From: Euryarchaeota archaeon RBG_19FT_COMBO_56_21
GTDB lineage: Archaea; Thermoplasmatota; Thermoplasmata; UBA10834
Length of the DNA: 38,441 bases
Direction of reading: 5' to 3'
NCBI GenBank assembly: GCA_001800815.1
Contig: MGWC01000030.1
Coordinates: 9,308 to 47,748, forward strand
Shown: in pieces, positions 18,657 through 27,709 of the stretch
Layout of the letters: every line of letters begins with the position of its first letter
Numbering within the stretch: the stretch's first letter is position 1
Notes under the pieces: model-generated
The model's input: the letters and a program-made list of their open reading frames with translations, nothing else
What the model was told of the DNA's origin: nothing
The model's database searches: none
Position numbers and translations under genes: made by a program

Positions 18657-21600
18657 ATGATAGCATCAACTAAGGCAACTCGCGTGCTAGCCATGCTAAT
18701 TGTATCGGCCTTTATCGCCTCGGCGGTGCCGGCCGCTGTATTCGACAGCCCCGTGACCGGAAACGCAGCAGCGGTAAGGTACGAAGTCAAGTTGGGTATG
18801 CTGCAAGATGTCGAGAACTGGAACCCATTGAACCCTGAACTCGTCTCAGACTATGTGATGGTCTATCTCATGTTCAGTGTGCTGTTCCAATACAGTGAAG
18901 ATTGGACGGGTCCTGTGAACGACCTCGCTACGGACCATTATCAGGTGAACAACCCCAACGGGACAATGTCCACTTACATCAACATCACACAGAACGCGTA
19001 CTTCAGGAACAAGGTCAATCCGAGCGACACTTCGCACCCGCTCACAGCGGAGGATGTGAGGTACAGCATTCAGCTCGTGCTTGACCACCCGGGCGGCGCT
19101 TGGGACGAGTACCTGACGAACATCACGGCGGTTGAGGCGTTGGATTCGGACACAGTGCACATTATGACCGATTTCCCGAAATCGACGTTGATTGACAACC
19201 TCGTATGGATCCCAATACTGCCTAAGTACCAATGGTCCGCATACAGAGACAACCAGATCCTGACGGCGAAGTCCCCAGCCGAGCTGATAGGCAGCGGCCC
19301 ATTCATGTTCAACAACACTCAGGACGGATACTGGTACAGATTCGACAGAGCTGCCAACTATCACGGTGCCGTGGACTATCCCGTCGGGACACCCGATCCA
19401 AACGGAGACAGAGTGGTGAAGGTAGACGGATTACTGTATACAGTGTACACGGAACCTTCCGGTATGGTCCTGGACATGAACAGCGGAAGCCTGGACGCGA
19501 TTGACCTCGCGGGGTCGCCGAACCTATATCTCAACGAGCTGGGCCAGGGCAACTCGTACATTACGAAGTTCGCAACTCAAGAGATGGGGATAATCGACAT
19601 CGCGGTCAACGCGATACCGATGGAGTTTCGCTCCGGTGCTTACGCCACGGGGAACGAGCTCCTTCTGGACCCGATAGTGCGACAGGCGATCGGGATGACC
19701 CTGAACAAGCAGGAGATAGCGGACACGATCATGTTCGGTCTTGCCGGGACCGCCGATTCAGTTCTATCGCCAGGATATTGGCACAAGGATATCACGAATG
19801 AGCTGACCTACGATCCCGCAGGGGCGCGCGCGCTACTGTTGGCCAATGGCTATGCGGACAACAATGGTGACGGAGTGCTCGAGGCGACGGCGACCGCCTA
19901 TCCGGTCCAGCAGGGATGGGCGTCAGCCGGTTCTCCGCTCTCTTTCAGACTAACGGCGCCCGACACCGATCCGGTCTATGACAGCATAGGAAGGAACTGG
20001 GTCTCGTGGGCGGCTCCAGCTGGCATCGATTTCAACTACTTGCTCAAGACCGAGAAGACGATGATATTCAACGACTGGTACCAGGCGGACTACGACATCT
20101 GGGTCTGGGCGTGGTATTGGGGGCCTGAGCCCCTGTCAAACCTCGGGGTTTGGCAGACCAAGCAGATACGGAAGGGCGGGGACAACTGCCAGATGCCGAT
20201 GGGCGACTGGTGGTACATGGTCGATACGAAGGCCAGACTCGGATACTCATCCTTCGACGAGAACTACAGCAAGGCGCAGCGCGAGTTCGATCCTGTCACG
20301 AAGAAAGCCATTATAGATCTCCTGCAGCAGCAGATCCACGACTCGTGGACCGAGCTGCCTCCGATCTACCCAGTGGGCCTGTGGGGCGTGAGCGAGAAGA
20401 GGTTCACCGGCTGGGGGAACTGGACTCAGCACATCGGGAGGTCCTTCGAATCCGACCTTCCATGGCTGTGGTTCGATGTGACCCCGCTTGTGGGAGTCAA
20501 CATGAATCCCGAGTTCGACACGCCTGTCAAGCCGACGTACCAAATAATATTGGGAGACAGTGAGACCTTCACGATAACCGTCCACGATCCCGAAGGAGAC
20601 CCGCTGACGGTCACCTGGGACTTCGGAGACGGCAGCCCGACAAAGTCCAACTCGAGCACGATTGGGACTTCAAGCCCGACGACGTTCACGCAGGATTACA
20701 CCTACACGGCGCTCTCCCCGGCGGGGAGCTACTTCGAACTAGTTGTCAACGTGTCTGACGGGAACCTGGGCAACAACGCCATTGGGCGCGCGCACGTCTA
20801 CGTGATCCCTCACCAGGAGACCGTGCCGCAGCTCACATTCCCGATCCTATCGGATCCGATCGACAGGGCGTATGTCGATCAGTTGGTCACGTGGACGGCA
20901 GGGGCGATGGACGCGGAATCAGGAGGACCTGATGGCTTCGGCTTGCAGTTCACATGGGCCTGGAACGACGGGGCCTACAATATCTCGATCCACAAACCGA
21001 CAGTGAACAGCACAGAGGTCATGGATACTGCGACTCACGCGTGGAGCGTGCCGAGCACAGCCGGCACTTATGATGTCGAGCTTTTCGTCTGGGATGGCTC
21101 CGAACTGCCGGGACACAACGTGTCACTCGGCGTGATACCGTTCGAGGTCATCGTCAACGAGCCTCCAACAGACCCGATAATCTCTAACATCACAGCCAAC
21201 AGGAATGTTCTGGTGAGCTGCGTCGCCACGAGCTCAGACCCTGACCCTGACATCCTCAGATTCACCTGGGAGTGGGACGACGGTACATTCGACGTGACGG
21301 AGGCCACCGTAGCACCTGGCACCACAGCAGTGTCCATGGTGGACCACACATGGTCTGCAGCGGGGACCTACCCCGTGACGGTCTATGTCGATGATCTCAC
21401 GGGTGATGCTGGGCACAACGTGTCAGCGAGCATAGACGTCGTCATCCTGAACACTGTTGCTGCCGCTCCGCCGAGCGCGCTCCTGCTGTTGCCGCGGCCC
21501 GAGTTTTCAAGCCCTGATGAGGTCGTTACACTCAACGCGAGCGCCGTCGACACGAACACCGACACGATGACGTTCTATATTGAATTCGGCGACGGGAATG

Positions 21601-22547
21601 TGTCCTCGGCTGACACAGTTGGAGGAACGACGTCGAGGCAGTACATCGACTTCACGCACGCATACGCGGACGAGGGGTCATACAAGGTTACCCTCTGGGC
21701 AGACGATGGTGACGCGGGCCACAACATGAGCACGAATGCGACGGTAGTCGTCACCGCGAACAGCCCGCCTTGGCTGATCCTCTCGTCGGAGGCCTCGGCG
21801 TACTACAACAGGACCTTCATCCTCACGCCAGCCAGGGTGCGGGACAATGACTCAGACACGCTTCAGGTCTGGTACGACTGGGGAGACGGCACGAACATCA
21901 GTGCCGGCAGTGCGGCCCCGCTGTATCAAGGCAACCACACCTACACATCCATGACCAACAAGACCGTGACAGTATACGTTGACGATGGCACAGGTCTGGA
22001 TGGGCACAACGTCTCGGGGACGATTGTCGTGTCGATGAACGAGAACCTGAGGCCCACCATCGTTGGTACGGTGACCGTCTCGCCGGCGAAGGCGTTGTAC
22101 AGCCCCGATGAGGAGATCAAGCTCAACATCACGGTGAAGGACTACGAGGGCGACTTGGTGAACATAACCGTCGACTTCGGAGACGGAACTGACCCCGTGG
22201 CGATCCGGAACATCTCCATCGCAGCCAACACGCCCATCACGAGGAACGTGACTCACGCCTTCGAGAAGGGCAGGGACGCGGCGTATACCATCACCGTGAC
22301 GGTAGACGACGGCCTGATGCCCTTCCACTCGATCAAGGAGTGGGACTCAACGACAGTGTCCGTGTCCGTCGAGCCCGAGGAGAAGAGCAACCTTTGGCTG
22401 TACATCGGTATCGGCCTGGTCGTGGCTGTCATCGCTGCACTGCTTGTCCTGTTCCTCCTGATGAAGAGGAAGAAGGGCGAGAAGAAGCCGGAAGCAGGCG
22501 AGGGCATGGAAGGGATGGCTCCTCCGGAGCCTCCTCCGAATCCCTGA
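18657..22547 (+). CDS. Family 5 (peptide-type) ABC transporter substrate-binding protein with multiple PKD-like repeats and C-terminal TM anchor
   Basis: SBP_bac_5-like N-terminus (WNPLNPELVSDYVMVYLMFSVLFQYSEDW ... LTAEDVRYSIQLVLDHP); WDFGDG-type motifs near 20616, 20958, 21271, 21580, 21874 and 22166; terminal LWLYIGIGLVVAVIAALLVLFLLMKRKK. Confidence 0.88.
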   Translation: MIASTKATRVLAMLIVSAFIASAVPAAVFDSPVTGNAAAVRYEVKLGMLQDVENWNPLNPELVSDYVMVYLMFSVLFQYSEDWTGPVNDLATDHYQVNNPNGTMSTYINITQNAYFRNKVNPSDTSHPLTAEDVRYSIQLVLDHPGGAWDEYLTNITAVEALDSDTVHIMTDFPKSTLIDNLVWIPILPKYQWSAYRDNQILTAKSPAELIGSGPFMFNNTQDGYWYRFDRAANYHGAVDYPVGTPDPNGDRVVKVDGLLYTVYTEPSGMVLDMNSGSLDAIDLAGSPNLYLNELGQGNSYITKFATQEMGIIDIAVNAIPMEFRSGAYATGNELLLDPIVRQAIGMTLNKQEIADTIMFGLAGTADSVLSPGYWHKDITNELTYDPAGARALLLANGYADNNGDGVLEATATAYPVQQGWASAGSPLSFRLTAPDTDPVYDSIGRNWVSWAAPAGIDFNYLLKTEKTMIFNDWYQADYDIWVWAWYWGPEPLSNLGVWQTKQIRKGGDNCQMPMGDWWYMVDTKARLGYSSFDENYSKAQREFDPVTKKAIIDLLQQQIHDSWTELPPIYPVGLWGVSEKRFTGWGNWTQHIGRSFESDLPWLWFDVTPLVGVNMNPEFDTPVKPTYQIILGDSETFTITVHDPEGDPLTVTWDFGDGSPTKSNSSTIGTSSPTTFTQDYTYTALSPAGSYFELVVNVSDGNLGNNAIGRAHVYVIPHQETVPQLTFPILSDPIDRAYVDQLVTWTAGAMDAESGGPDGFGLQFTWAWNDGAYNISIHKPTVNSTEVMDTATHAWSVPSTAGTYDVELFVWDGSELPGHNVSLGVIPFEVIVNEPPTDPIISNITANRNVLVSCVATSSDPDPDILRFTWEWDDGTFDVTEATVAPGTTAVSMVDHTWSAAGTYPVTVYVDDLTGDAGHNVSASIDVVILNTVAAAPPSALLLLPRPEFSSPDEVVTLNASAVDTNTDTMTFYIEFGDGNVSSADTVGGTTSRQYIDFTHAYADEGSYKVTLWADDGDAGHNMSTNATVVVTANSPPWLILSSEASAYYNRTFILTPARVRDNDSDTLQVWYDWGDGTNISAGSAAPLYQGNHTYTSMTNKTVTVYVDDGTGLDGHNVSGTIVVSMNENLRPTIVGTVTVSPAKALYSPDEEIKLNITVKDYEGDLVNITVDFGDGTDPVAIRNISIAANTPITRNVTHAFEKGRDAAYTITVTVDDGLMPFHSIKEWDSTTVSVSVEPEEKSNLWLYIGIGLVVAVIAALLVLFLLMKRKKGEKKPEAGEGMEGMAPPEPPPNP

Positions 22548-22672
22548 GATAGGGTCCCCATAAACCTCTTCTCAAATCCTTTCACATCCATCTTTATCTA
22601 GCGCCGAAGAATAGAGCATGAGTCGGGAAGTATGAACGCCAAGCATGGTCTGCCTCCTTCGCCGGTGAACTG

Positions 22673-23656
22673 TTGACTTCCTTCAGGATGATTCTGGCAA
22701 AGAGGATCTTCAATGCGTTCATCACGATAGTCCTCATCATGGCCCTGAACTTCGCGCTGTTCAGGATCATGCCGGGGGACCCAGCAGTATTCATGACGCC
22801 CCGGTCCCAGCATACCTCGGACGCTACATATTGGCGTAATGTGGAAATCATGGGGCTGAACAAGTCCTATCCAGAGCAGTTCGTTGATTACTTCGTGGAC
22901 ACTCTCACGCTCGATTGGGGTTTATCGTATGATACGGAGGAGCCGGTCATGGACATCATGGACGACGCCATACTCTGGACCCTGCTGCTGATGGGAACAT
23001 CCCTGTTCTTCACTTTCGTTATAGGAGTTGCCCTGGGAAAGATCGCCGCGCGTCGTAGAGGGAAGGCCGCCGATCTCAGCATCACGGGTTTCGGCCTGTT
23101 CTTCTACGGCATGCCGATCTTCTGGTTTGGCATCCTACTGATGGTCATATTCGTTGGGAACTTGCACCTGCTTCCCGCAGCCGGATACACTGATTCGGGC
23201 ACGACCCTCAAGCCCTTCACTTTCGGTGCGTTGCTCGAGATACTCGAGCACCTAGTCCTTCCAGTCGCCACCCTCACGATAGGCTCAGTTGCGGGCGTCA
23301 CGCTCATCATGAGGAACTCGCTCGTCGACGTTCTCACCGAGGACTACATAGTCACTGCATACGCGAAGGGGTTGTCCCCCGCACAGGTCATGAGGAGGCA
23401 TGCGAGCCCCAACGCTCGCCTGCCGATTGTTACCACCCTTGCCATGGATACTGCGTTCATACTCGGCGGGGTTTTCCAGATCGAGGTCGTATTCACATAC
23501 AAGGGCATCGGCTGGTACACGTGGATGGCCATCCAGAACAAGGACTATCCCATGCTCCAGTTCATCTTCTTCATCGGCGGAGTCGCGGTCGTCATAGCAA
23601 ACCTGCTCGCCGACCTCGTGCTCGTCAAATTGGACCCGAGGGTGAAGATCACATGA
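22673..23656 (+). CDS. Peptide ABC transporter permease (DppB type)
   Basis: ILAKRIFNAFITIVLIMALNFALFRIMPGDPA; TLTIGSVAGVTLIMRNSLVDVLTEDYIVTAYAKGLSPAQVMRRHASPNA. TTG start (ATG at 22688 is an alternative). Confidence 0.9.
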   Translation: MTSFRMILAKRIFNAFITIVLIMALNFALFRIMPGDPAVFMTPRSQHTSDATYWRNVEIMGLNKSYPEQFVDYFVDTLTLDWGLSYDTEEPVMDIMDDAILWTLLLMGTSLFFTFVIGVALGKIAARRRGKAADLSITGFGLFFYGMPIFWFGILLMVIFVGNLHLLPAAGYTDSGTTLKPFTFGALLEILEHLVLPVATLTIGSVAGVTLIMRNSLVDVLTEDYIVTAYAKGLSPAQVMRRHASPNARLPIVTTLAMDTAFILGGVFQIEVVFTYKGIGWYTWMAIQNKDYPMLQFIFFIGGVAVVIANLLADLVLVKLDPRVKIT

Positions 23657-24585
23657 GGTTCGAGGTTTTTCTCCCCAGGGTGGCCAGGAGGGCCTTCGGA
23701 TTCAAGCCCGTGCTTGCGGACAAGCTGGCGCTGTTCTTCAGAGATGCGGGCAGATCGACCGACCTTTTCCTGGGCTCATGGATGGGGAAGTCGGGGCTCC
23801 TGATCATCGGATTCTTCTTGTTCGTGGCAACGTACGCGTCCCTGCTCATGCCATACGACATCAACGCGGGATCAGGGGACTTACTCCAAGGATCCTCAAG
23901 CGAGCACATCTTCGGAACCGACCACATAGGCAGGGACGTGCTGACGAGGACCGCACATGGGACTTGGCCGTCGCTGACCGTGGGATTCGTTGCGATGGCC
24001 ATCTCGATGGGGCTCGGCACACTCGTCGGATTGGCATCGGGGTACTGGGGCGGCTGGAAGGACGAGGTCATCATGCGCGTGAACGACATGTTCCTGTCGA
24101 TACCTTGGCTCGTCCTGATGATGGTCATCGCGTCGATATGGGGCTCGAGGGACCTGTCATCCGTCATAGTCGTCATCGGGGTCACGGGATGGTCGACCAC
24201 GGCTAGGATCGTCCGCGCGCAGGTGTTGACCCTGAAAGAGCGGCAGTTCGTCGAGCGCGCGAAGGCGATAGGCTCCGGCGACTGGCACATCATCAGGAGA
24301 CACATCTTTCCGAACGTCGTTCCACTCATCTTCGCCAATGCAATATTGACGATAGCCATTGCCATCCTCTCAGAAAGCACCCTCAGCTTCCTGGGCCTCG
24401 GCCCTCAAGAGGTCGATACCTGGGGGAAGATACTGGAGGACGCTTACAGGGCCAGCGCAATGCTCGCCGGGCCCTATCCCTTCATCATCATGCCGGGCTT
24501 GTGCATCGTCTTCGTCGTCCTAGGGTTCACTTTCGTGGGGTATGCGATGGACGAGGTCCTCAACCCGAAGCTCAGGAAAAGGTGA
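23653..24585 (+). CDS. Peptide ABC transporter permease (DppC type)
   Basis: HIFGTDHIGRDVLTRTAHGTWPSLTVGFVAM; ARIVRAQVLTLKERQFVERAKAIGSGDWHIIRRHIFPN; ATG overlaps the previous stop. Confidence 0.92.
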   Translation: MRFEVFLPRVARRAFGFKPVLADKLALFFRDAGRSTDLFLGSWMGKSGLLIIGFFLFVATYASLLMPYDINAGSGDLLQGSSSEHIFGTDHIGRDVLTRTAHGTWPSLTVGFVAMAISMGLGTLVGLASGYWGGWKDEVIMRVNDMFLSIPWLVLMMVIASIWGSRDLSSVIVVIGVTGWSTTARIVRAQVLTLKERQFVERAKAIGSGDWHIIRRHIFPNVVPLIFANAILTIAIAILSESTLSFLGLGPQEVDTWGKILEDAYRASAMLAGPYPFIIMPGLCIVFVVLGFTFVGYAMDEVLNPKLRKR

Positions 24586-24706
24586 CCGAGCGGGCTGTTT
24601 CAGGACTGCTGGCACGATGCGTCTCGGCTCAAGTTTATCCTCAGCAAGCTTTTAATACAGAAGTACGTTATCGAGCCTGCTTCATCGAATACAGTGAGGT
24701 ATCTAG

Positions 24707-25474
24707 TTGGTCGAGAAGAAGACAAGGGCTGCAGCCAAGAAGGTCAAGGACAAGTGGAAGGCGAAGGAGTGGTACAAGATATTCGCCCCCGACATGTTCA
24801 GCAAGATGCAGCTGGGCGAGACCCCCTCTGAGACGGCCGATGGCGTCATGGGGAGGATAACGGAGGCCACGGTGCAAGACCTGACCGGGGATTTCTCCAA
24901 GATGCACATCAAGATCAAATTCAAGGTCCACGACGTGAGGGGCTTGGACGCCAACACGATGTTCTACGGGCACGACCTCACGAGCGACTATGTCAGACGG
25001 CTGACCCGAAGAAAGAGAACAAAGACGGACGCCGTAGTCGATGTGACGACGAAGGACGGCTGGCAGATCAGAGTCAAGCCGATGGCGGTCTCAGAGCAGC
25101 GAATCCAGGCGTCCCAGGAGACCGCGGTCAGGAGGATCATGCACGAGGAGCTGATGAAGGCCTCTGCTGAGGTCACAATCGGCGAATTCGTGCGCATGCT
25201 GATCATGGGAGAGCTCGCCAAGAAGGTCTCCGACGCATCCAAGATCATTGTCCCGATCAAGAGGATCGAGATACGCAGAACCGAGGTCACGAGGATGGGC
25301 AAGCCCCCAGAGCCTGGAGAGGCGCCCATCATCGCTCCGCAGGAGGAGCCGGCACCCGAACCGGAGGAGCCCGCTGAGGTACCGGCGACCGCGACTGAAG
25401 CGCCCGCGCCTGCCCCAGAGGCAGAGACGAAGGAAGAGCCGGAGACACCACCTGCGGAAGAGAAGAAGGAATAG
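24707..25474 (+). CDS. rps3ae: 30S ribosomal protein S3Ae (eS1) with acidic Pro/Glu/Ala-rich C-terminal extension
   Basis: KDKWKAKEWYKIFAPDMFSKMQLGETPSETADGVMGRITEATVQDLTGDFSKMHIKIKFKV; TTG start with GAGGT upstream. Confidence 0.95.
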   Translation: MVEKKTRAAAKKVKDKWKAKEWYKIFAPDMFSKMQLGETPSETADGVMGRITEATVQDLTGDFSKMHIKIKFKVHDVRGLDANTMFYGHDLTSDYVRRLTRRKRTKTDAVVDVTTKDGWQIRVKPMAVSEQRIQASQETAVRRIMHEELMKASAEVTIGEFVRMLIMGELAKKVSDASKIIVPIKRIEIRRTEVTRMGKPPEPGEAPIIAPQEEPAPEPEEPAEVPATATEAPAPAPEAETKEEPETPPAEEKKE

Positions 25475-25500
25475 GACTTCCATCCAGTCCCTTCTCCAAT

Positions 25501-25608
25501 GTCGGGGTGGCTCAGCCCGGTGGAGCGTCGGACTCATAGGGAGAGGTCTTGACCAGATGCTCCTAGGAAATCCGGAGGTCGCGGGTTCGAACCCCGCCCC
25601 CGACACCA
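25501..25608 (+). tRNA. tRNA-Met (CAT, probably elongator) with ~31-nt intron (25539..25569) and encoded CCA
   Basis: GTCGGGG...TCGGA-CT-CAT-A-[intron]-A-TCCGG-AGGTC-GCGGG-TTCGAAC-CCCGC-CCCCGAC-A-CCA; all stems pair. Confidence 0.9.
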
Positions 25609-25657
25609 ATTCTGCGACACCATTATTGCTGGGCAGTCGATACACTCGCGGCCGAGG

Positions 25658-26893
25658 ATGCAGATGAGGATAATCATTTACACTGGCAAGGGCGGCGTGG
25701 GGAAGACCTCCGTCGCAGCAGCAACCGCTCTGAGGGCCGCAGCCATGGGTTACAAAACCGTTGTCATAAGCACTGATGCTGCCCACAGCCTGTCTGACTC
25801 TCTCGAATTTCAGCTTTCAGGGCAAGTGAAGCCGATTACAAAGAACCTCGATGGGATCGAAGTGGACATGCAGTACGAGCTCGAGAACCGCTGGAAAGAG
25901 ATACAGAAGTACCTGTCCGATTTCCTGGCCTCTCAGGGCATGGACTCGGTCACTGCTAATGAAATGGCCGTGTTCCCGGGAATGGAGCTCATGTCGGCTC
26001 TGTTCTACGTCGAGGAGTTCCACAAGCAGAAGAAGTACGACTTGATTGTGATGGACACTGCGCCGACCGCGGACACCCTTAGGCTGCTCGCATTTCCCGA
26101 CACCGCCAACTGGTACTTTGACAGGTTGTTCCACATGGTTAGGAATGTCCTCAGAGTGGCAAGAGCCACCGTCGGGAGATTCATCTCAACGCCGCTCCCG
26201 ACGGACAGATTCCTCGAAGACCTCGAGAACCTCAGAGGGAGGCTCGGGTACGTCGAGGACCTGCTCTCGGACCCTGAGATCACCTCGGTCAGGCTGGTCG
26301 TCAATCCCGAGAAGATGGTGATAAGCGAGACCCAGCGCGCGTACACATACCTGTGCCTGTACGGATACACCGTCGAGGCTATCGTCATCAACAGAATACT
26401 TCCGAACGAGCTAGGCGAGGGGTACTGGAAATCAAAACTTGAAGAGCAGAGAAAGTACTTGGCAGTCATTGACGAGGCCTTTTCGCCCCTCAAGATGCTG
26501 ACGGCCAGGATGATGCCGCAAGAGGTCCTAGGGATGAAAGCGCTTGACAAGCTCGCGGATGAGCTGTTCGGGAAGGACGATCCGACCCAGATATACTCGA
26601 CCGAGTCCCCGATGAAGATGTTCGACGAGGATGGCGCGAGCGTATTGGCGATCAAGCTGCCTTATCCGATGAACCAGAAACTAGAACTATATACGCGCAA
26701 AGACGATTTGACGCTGCAAGTCGGCGCCTTCAAGAAGTCCATCACGCTGCCGCACTCGATGACCAACAAGAAAGTACTGGGAGCGGATATGGATGAGGGC
26801 TGGCTCAAGATAAGATTCGAGGGTGAGAAAGTTGCCAAGAGAAAGGGTGGAAAGGGGCGTAGAGGCCGCAAAGCGGCTAGAAAGACATCTTGA
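25658..26893 (+). CDS. ArsA/Get3 family ATPase with basic C-terminal tail
   Basis: MRIIIYTGKGGVGKTSVAAATALRAA; VISTDAAHSLSDSL; IVMDTAPTADTLRLLAFP; tail KRKGGKGRRGRKAARKTS. Confidence 0.93.
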   Translation: MQMRIIIYTGKGGVGKTSVAAATALRAAAMGYKTVVISTDAAHSLSDSLEFQLSGQVKPITKNLDGIEVDMQYELENRWKEIQKYLSDFLASQGMDSVTANEMAVFPGMELMSALFYVEEFHKQKKYDLIVMDTAPTADTLRLLAFPDTANWYFDRLFHMVRNVLRVARATVGRFISTPLPTDRFLEDLENLRGRLGYVEDLLSDPEITSVRLVVNPEKMVISETQRAYTYLCLYGYTVEAIVINRILPNELGEGYWKSKLEEQRKYLAVIDEAFSPLKMLTARMMPQEVLGMKALDKLADELFGKDDPTQIYSTESPMKMFDEDGASVLAIKLPYPMNQKLELYTRKDDLTLQVGAFKKSITLPHSMTNKKVLGADMDEGWLKIRFEGEKVAKRKGGKGRRGRKAARKTS

Positions 26894-27164
26894 ATCGATC
26901 GCGACCAGTGTGGTCACGAAGGACACGATGGCGCACTTCATCAGCGCAGGCATGGAGATGATGCAGGCGGCGAACACGACGATGAAGAGCATGCAGATCC
27001 CCCAGGAAACTAAGGACCGCGTGCACAAGGCGGAGAAGGAACTCCTCTTGGCGATGAGAAGCGCCATCGATGTAGTCATCTCGGAGCTGGACAAGGAAAT
27101 GCCGTCCAAGGGCTCCGAGGTCAGGAGGATCGAGATAAGAAAGGCCAAGCCGAAGTCGAGATGA
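26823..27164 (+). CDS. Uncharacterised helical protein overlapping the 3' end of the ArsA-family gene
   Basis: RLERHLESIATSVVTKDTMAHFISAGMEMMQAANTTMKSMQ...; start ambiguous (GTG at 26823 or later), so the overlap length is uncertain. Confidence 0.6.
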   Translation: MRKLPRERVERGVEAAKRLERHLESIATSVVTKDTMAHFISAGMEMMQAANTTMKSMQIPQETKDRVHKAEKELLLAMRSAIDVVISELDKEMPSKGSEVRRIEIRKAKPKSR

Positions 27165-27241
27165 ACTCACAAGCATAACGGCTCGCGCGTGGCTAACACA
27201 TCTTTTTTATTCGAATTCCATTACTCCACATCCACTTCCGA

Positions 27242-27709
27242 GTGAAGGGGGGTTCAGTCAGCATGCCGAAGATGTTGGTACCTTATCCGGAGAACTGCAC
27301 TGGCTGCAGATTCTGCGAAATGGCCTGCACCATAGTCCATGAGGGGGTCGTCAATCACGCGACCGCGCGCCTGCAGGTCCACAGAAGGAACGTGAAGCTC
27401 GATTTTCCGTCAGTATGCACGCACTGCGTGTCATGCGGAGAGGATTGCTGCGTCCTGCATTGCCCGGTCGAGGCGATCAAGAAAGAGAACGGCAGAGTAT
27501 TCGTCAACCAGGACGAGTGCACCGCCTGCGGAACATGTGTGGAGGTTTGCCCGTTCGGAGTGATGCGGATGGAGGAGAAGGCGTTCAACTGTGACCTGTG
27601 CGACGGAGACCCCACATGCGTCAAGTTCTGCCCAATGAAAGCGATAGTCTTCGAGGAGCCGAAGCCTGAGCAGTATGAGAAGGTCAAGAAGCTCCTGGGG
27701 GAGGAATGA
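27242..27709 (+). CDS. 4Fe-4S dicluster ferredoxin-like protein, probable AOR electron-transfer partner
   Basis: CTGCRFCEMACTIVHEG, CTHCVSCGEDCCVLHCPVEAI, CTACGTCVEVCPFG, CDLCDGDPTCVKFCPMKAI; stop overlaps the AOR start. Confidence 0.9.
   Translation: MKGGSVSMPKMLVPYPENCTGCRFCEMACTIVHEGVVNHATARLQVHRRNVKLDFPSVCTHCVSCGEDCCVLHCPVEAIKKENGRVFVNQDECTACGTCVEVCPFGVMRMEEKAFNCDLCDGDPTCVKFCPMKAIVFEEPKPEQYEKVKKLLGEE

Noticed and set aside
25091-25786. 231-aa minus-strand ORF with a 'GAGFEPATSGFP'-like stretch
   Set aside because: Covers tRNA-Met and S3Ae antisense; that peptide is the well-known artefact of translating the tRNA T-loop region in reverse.
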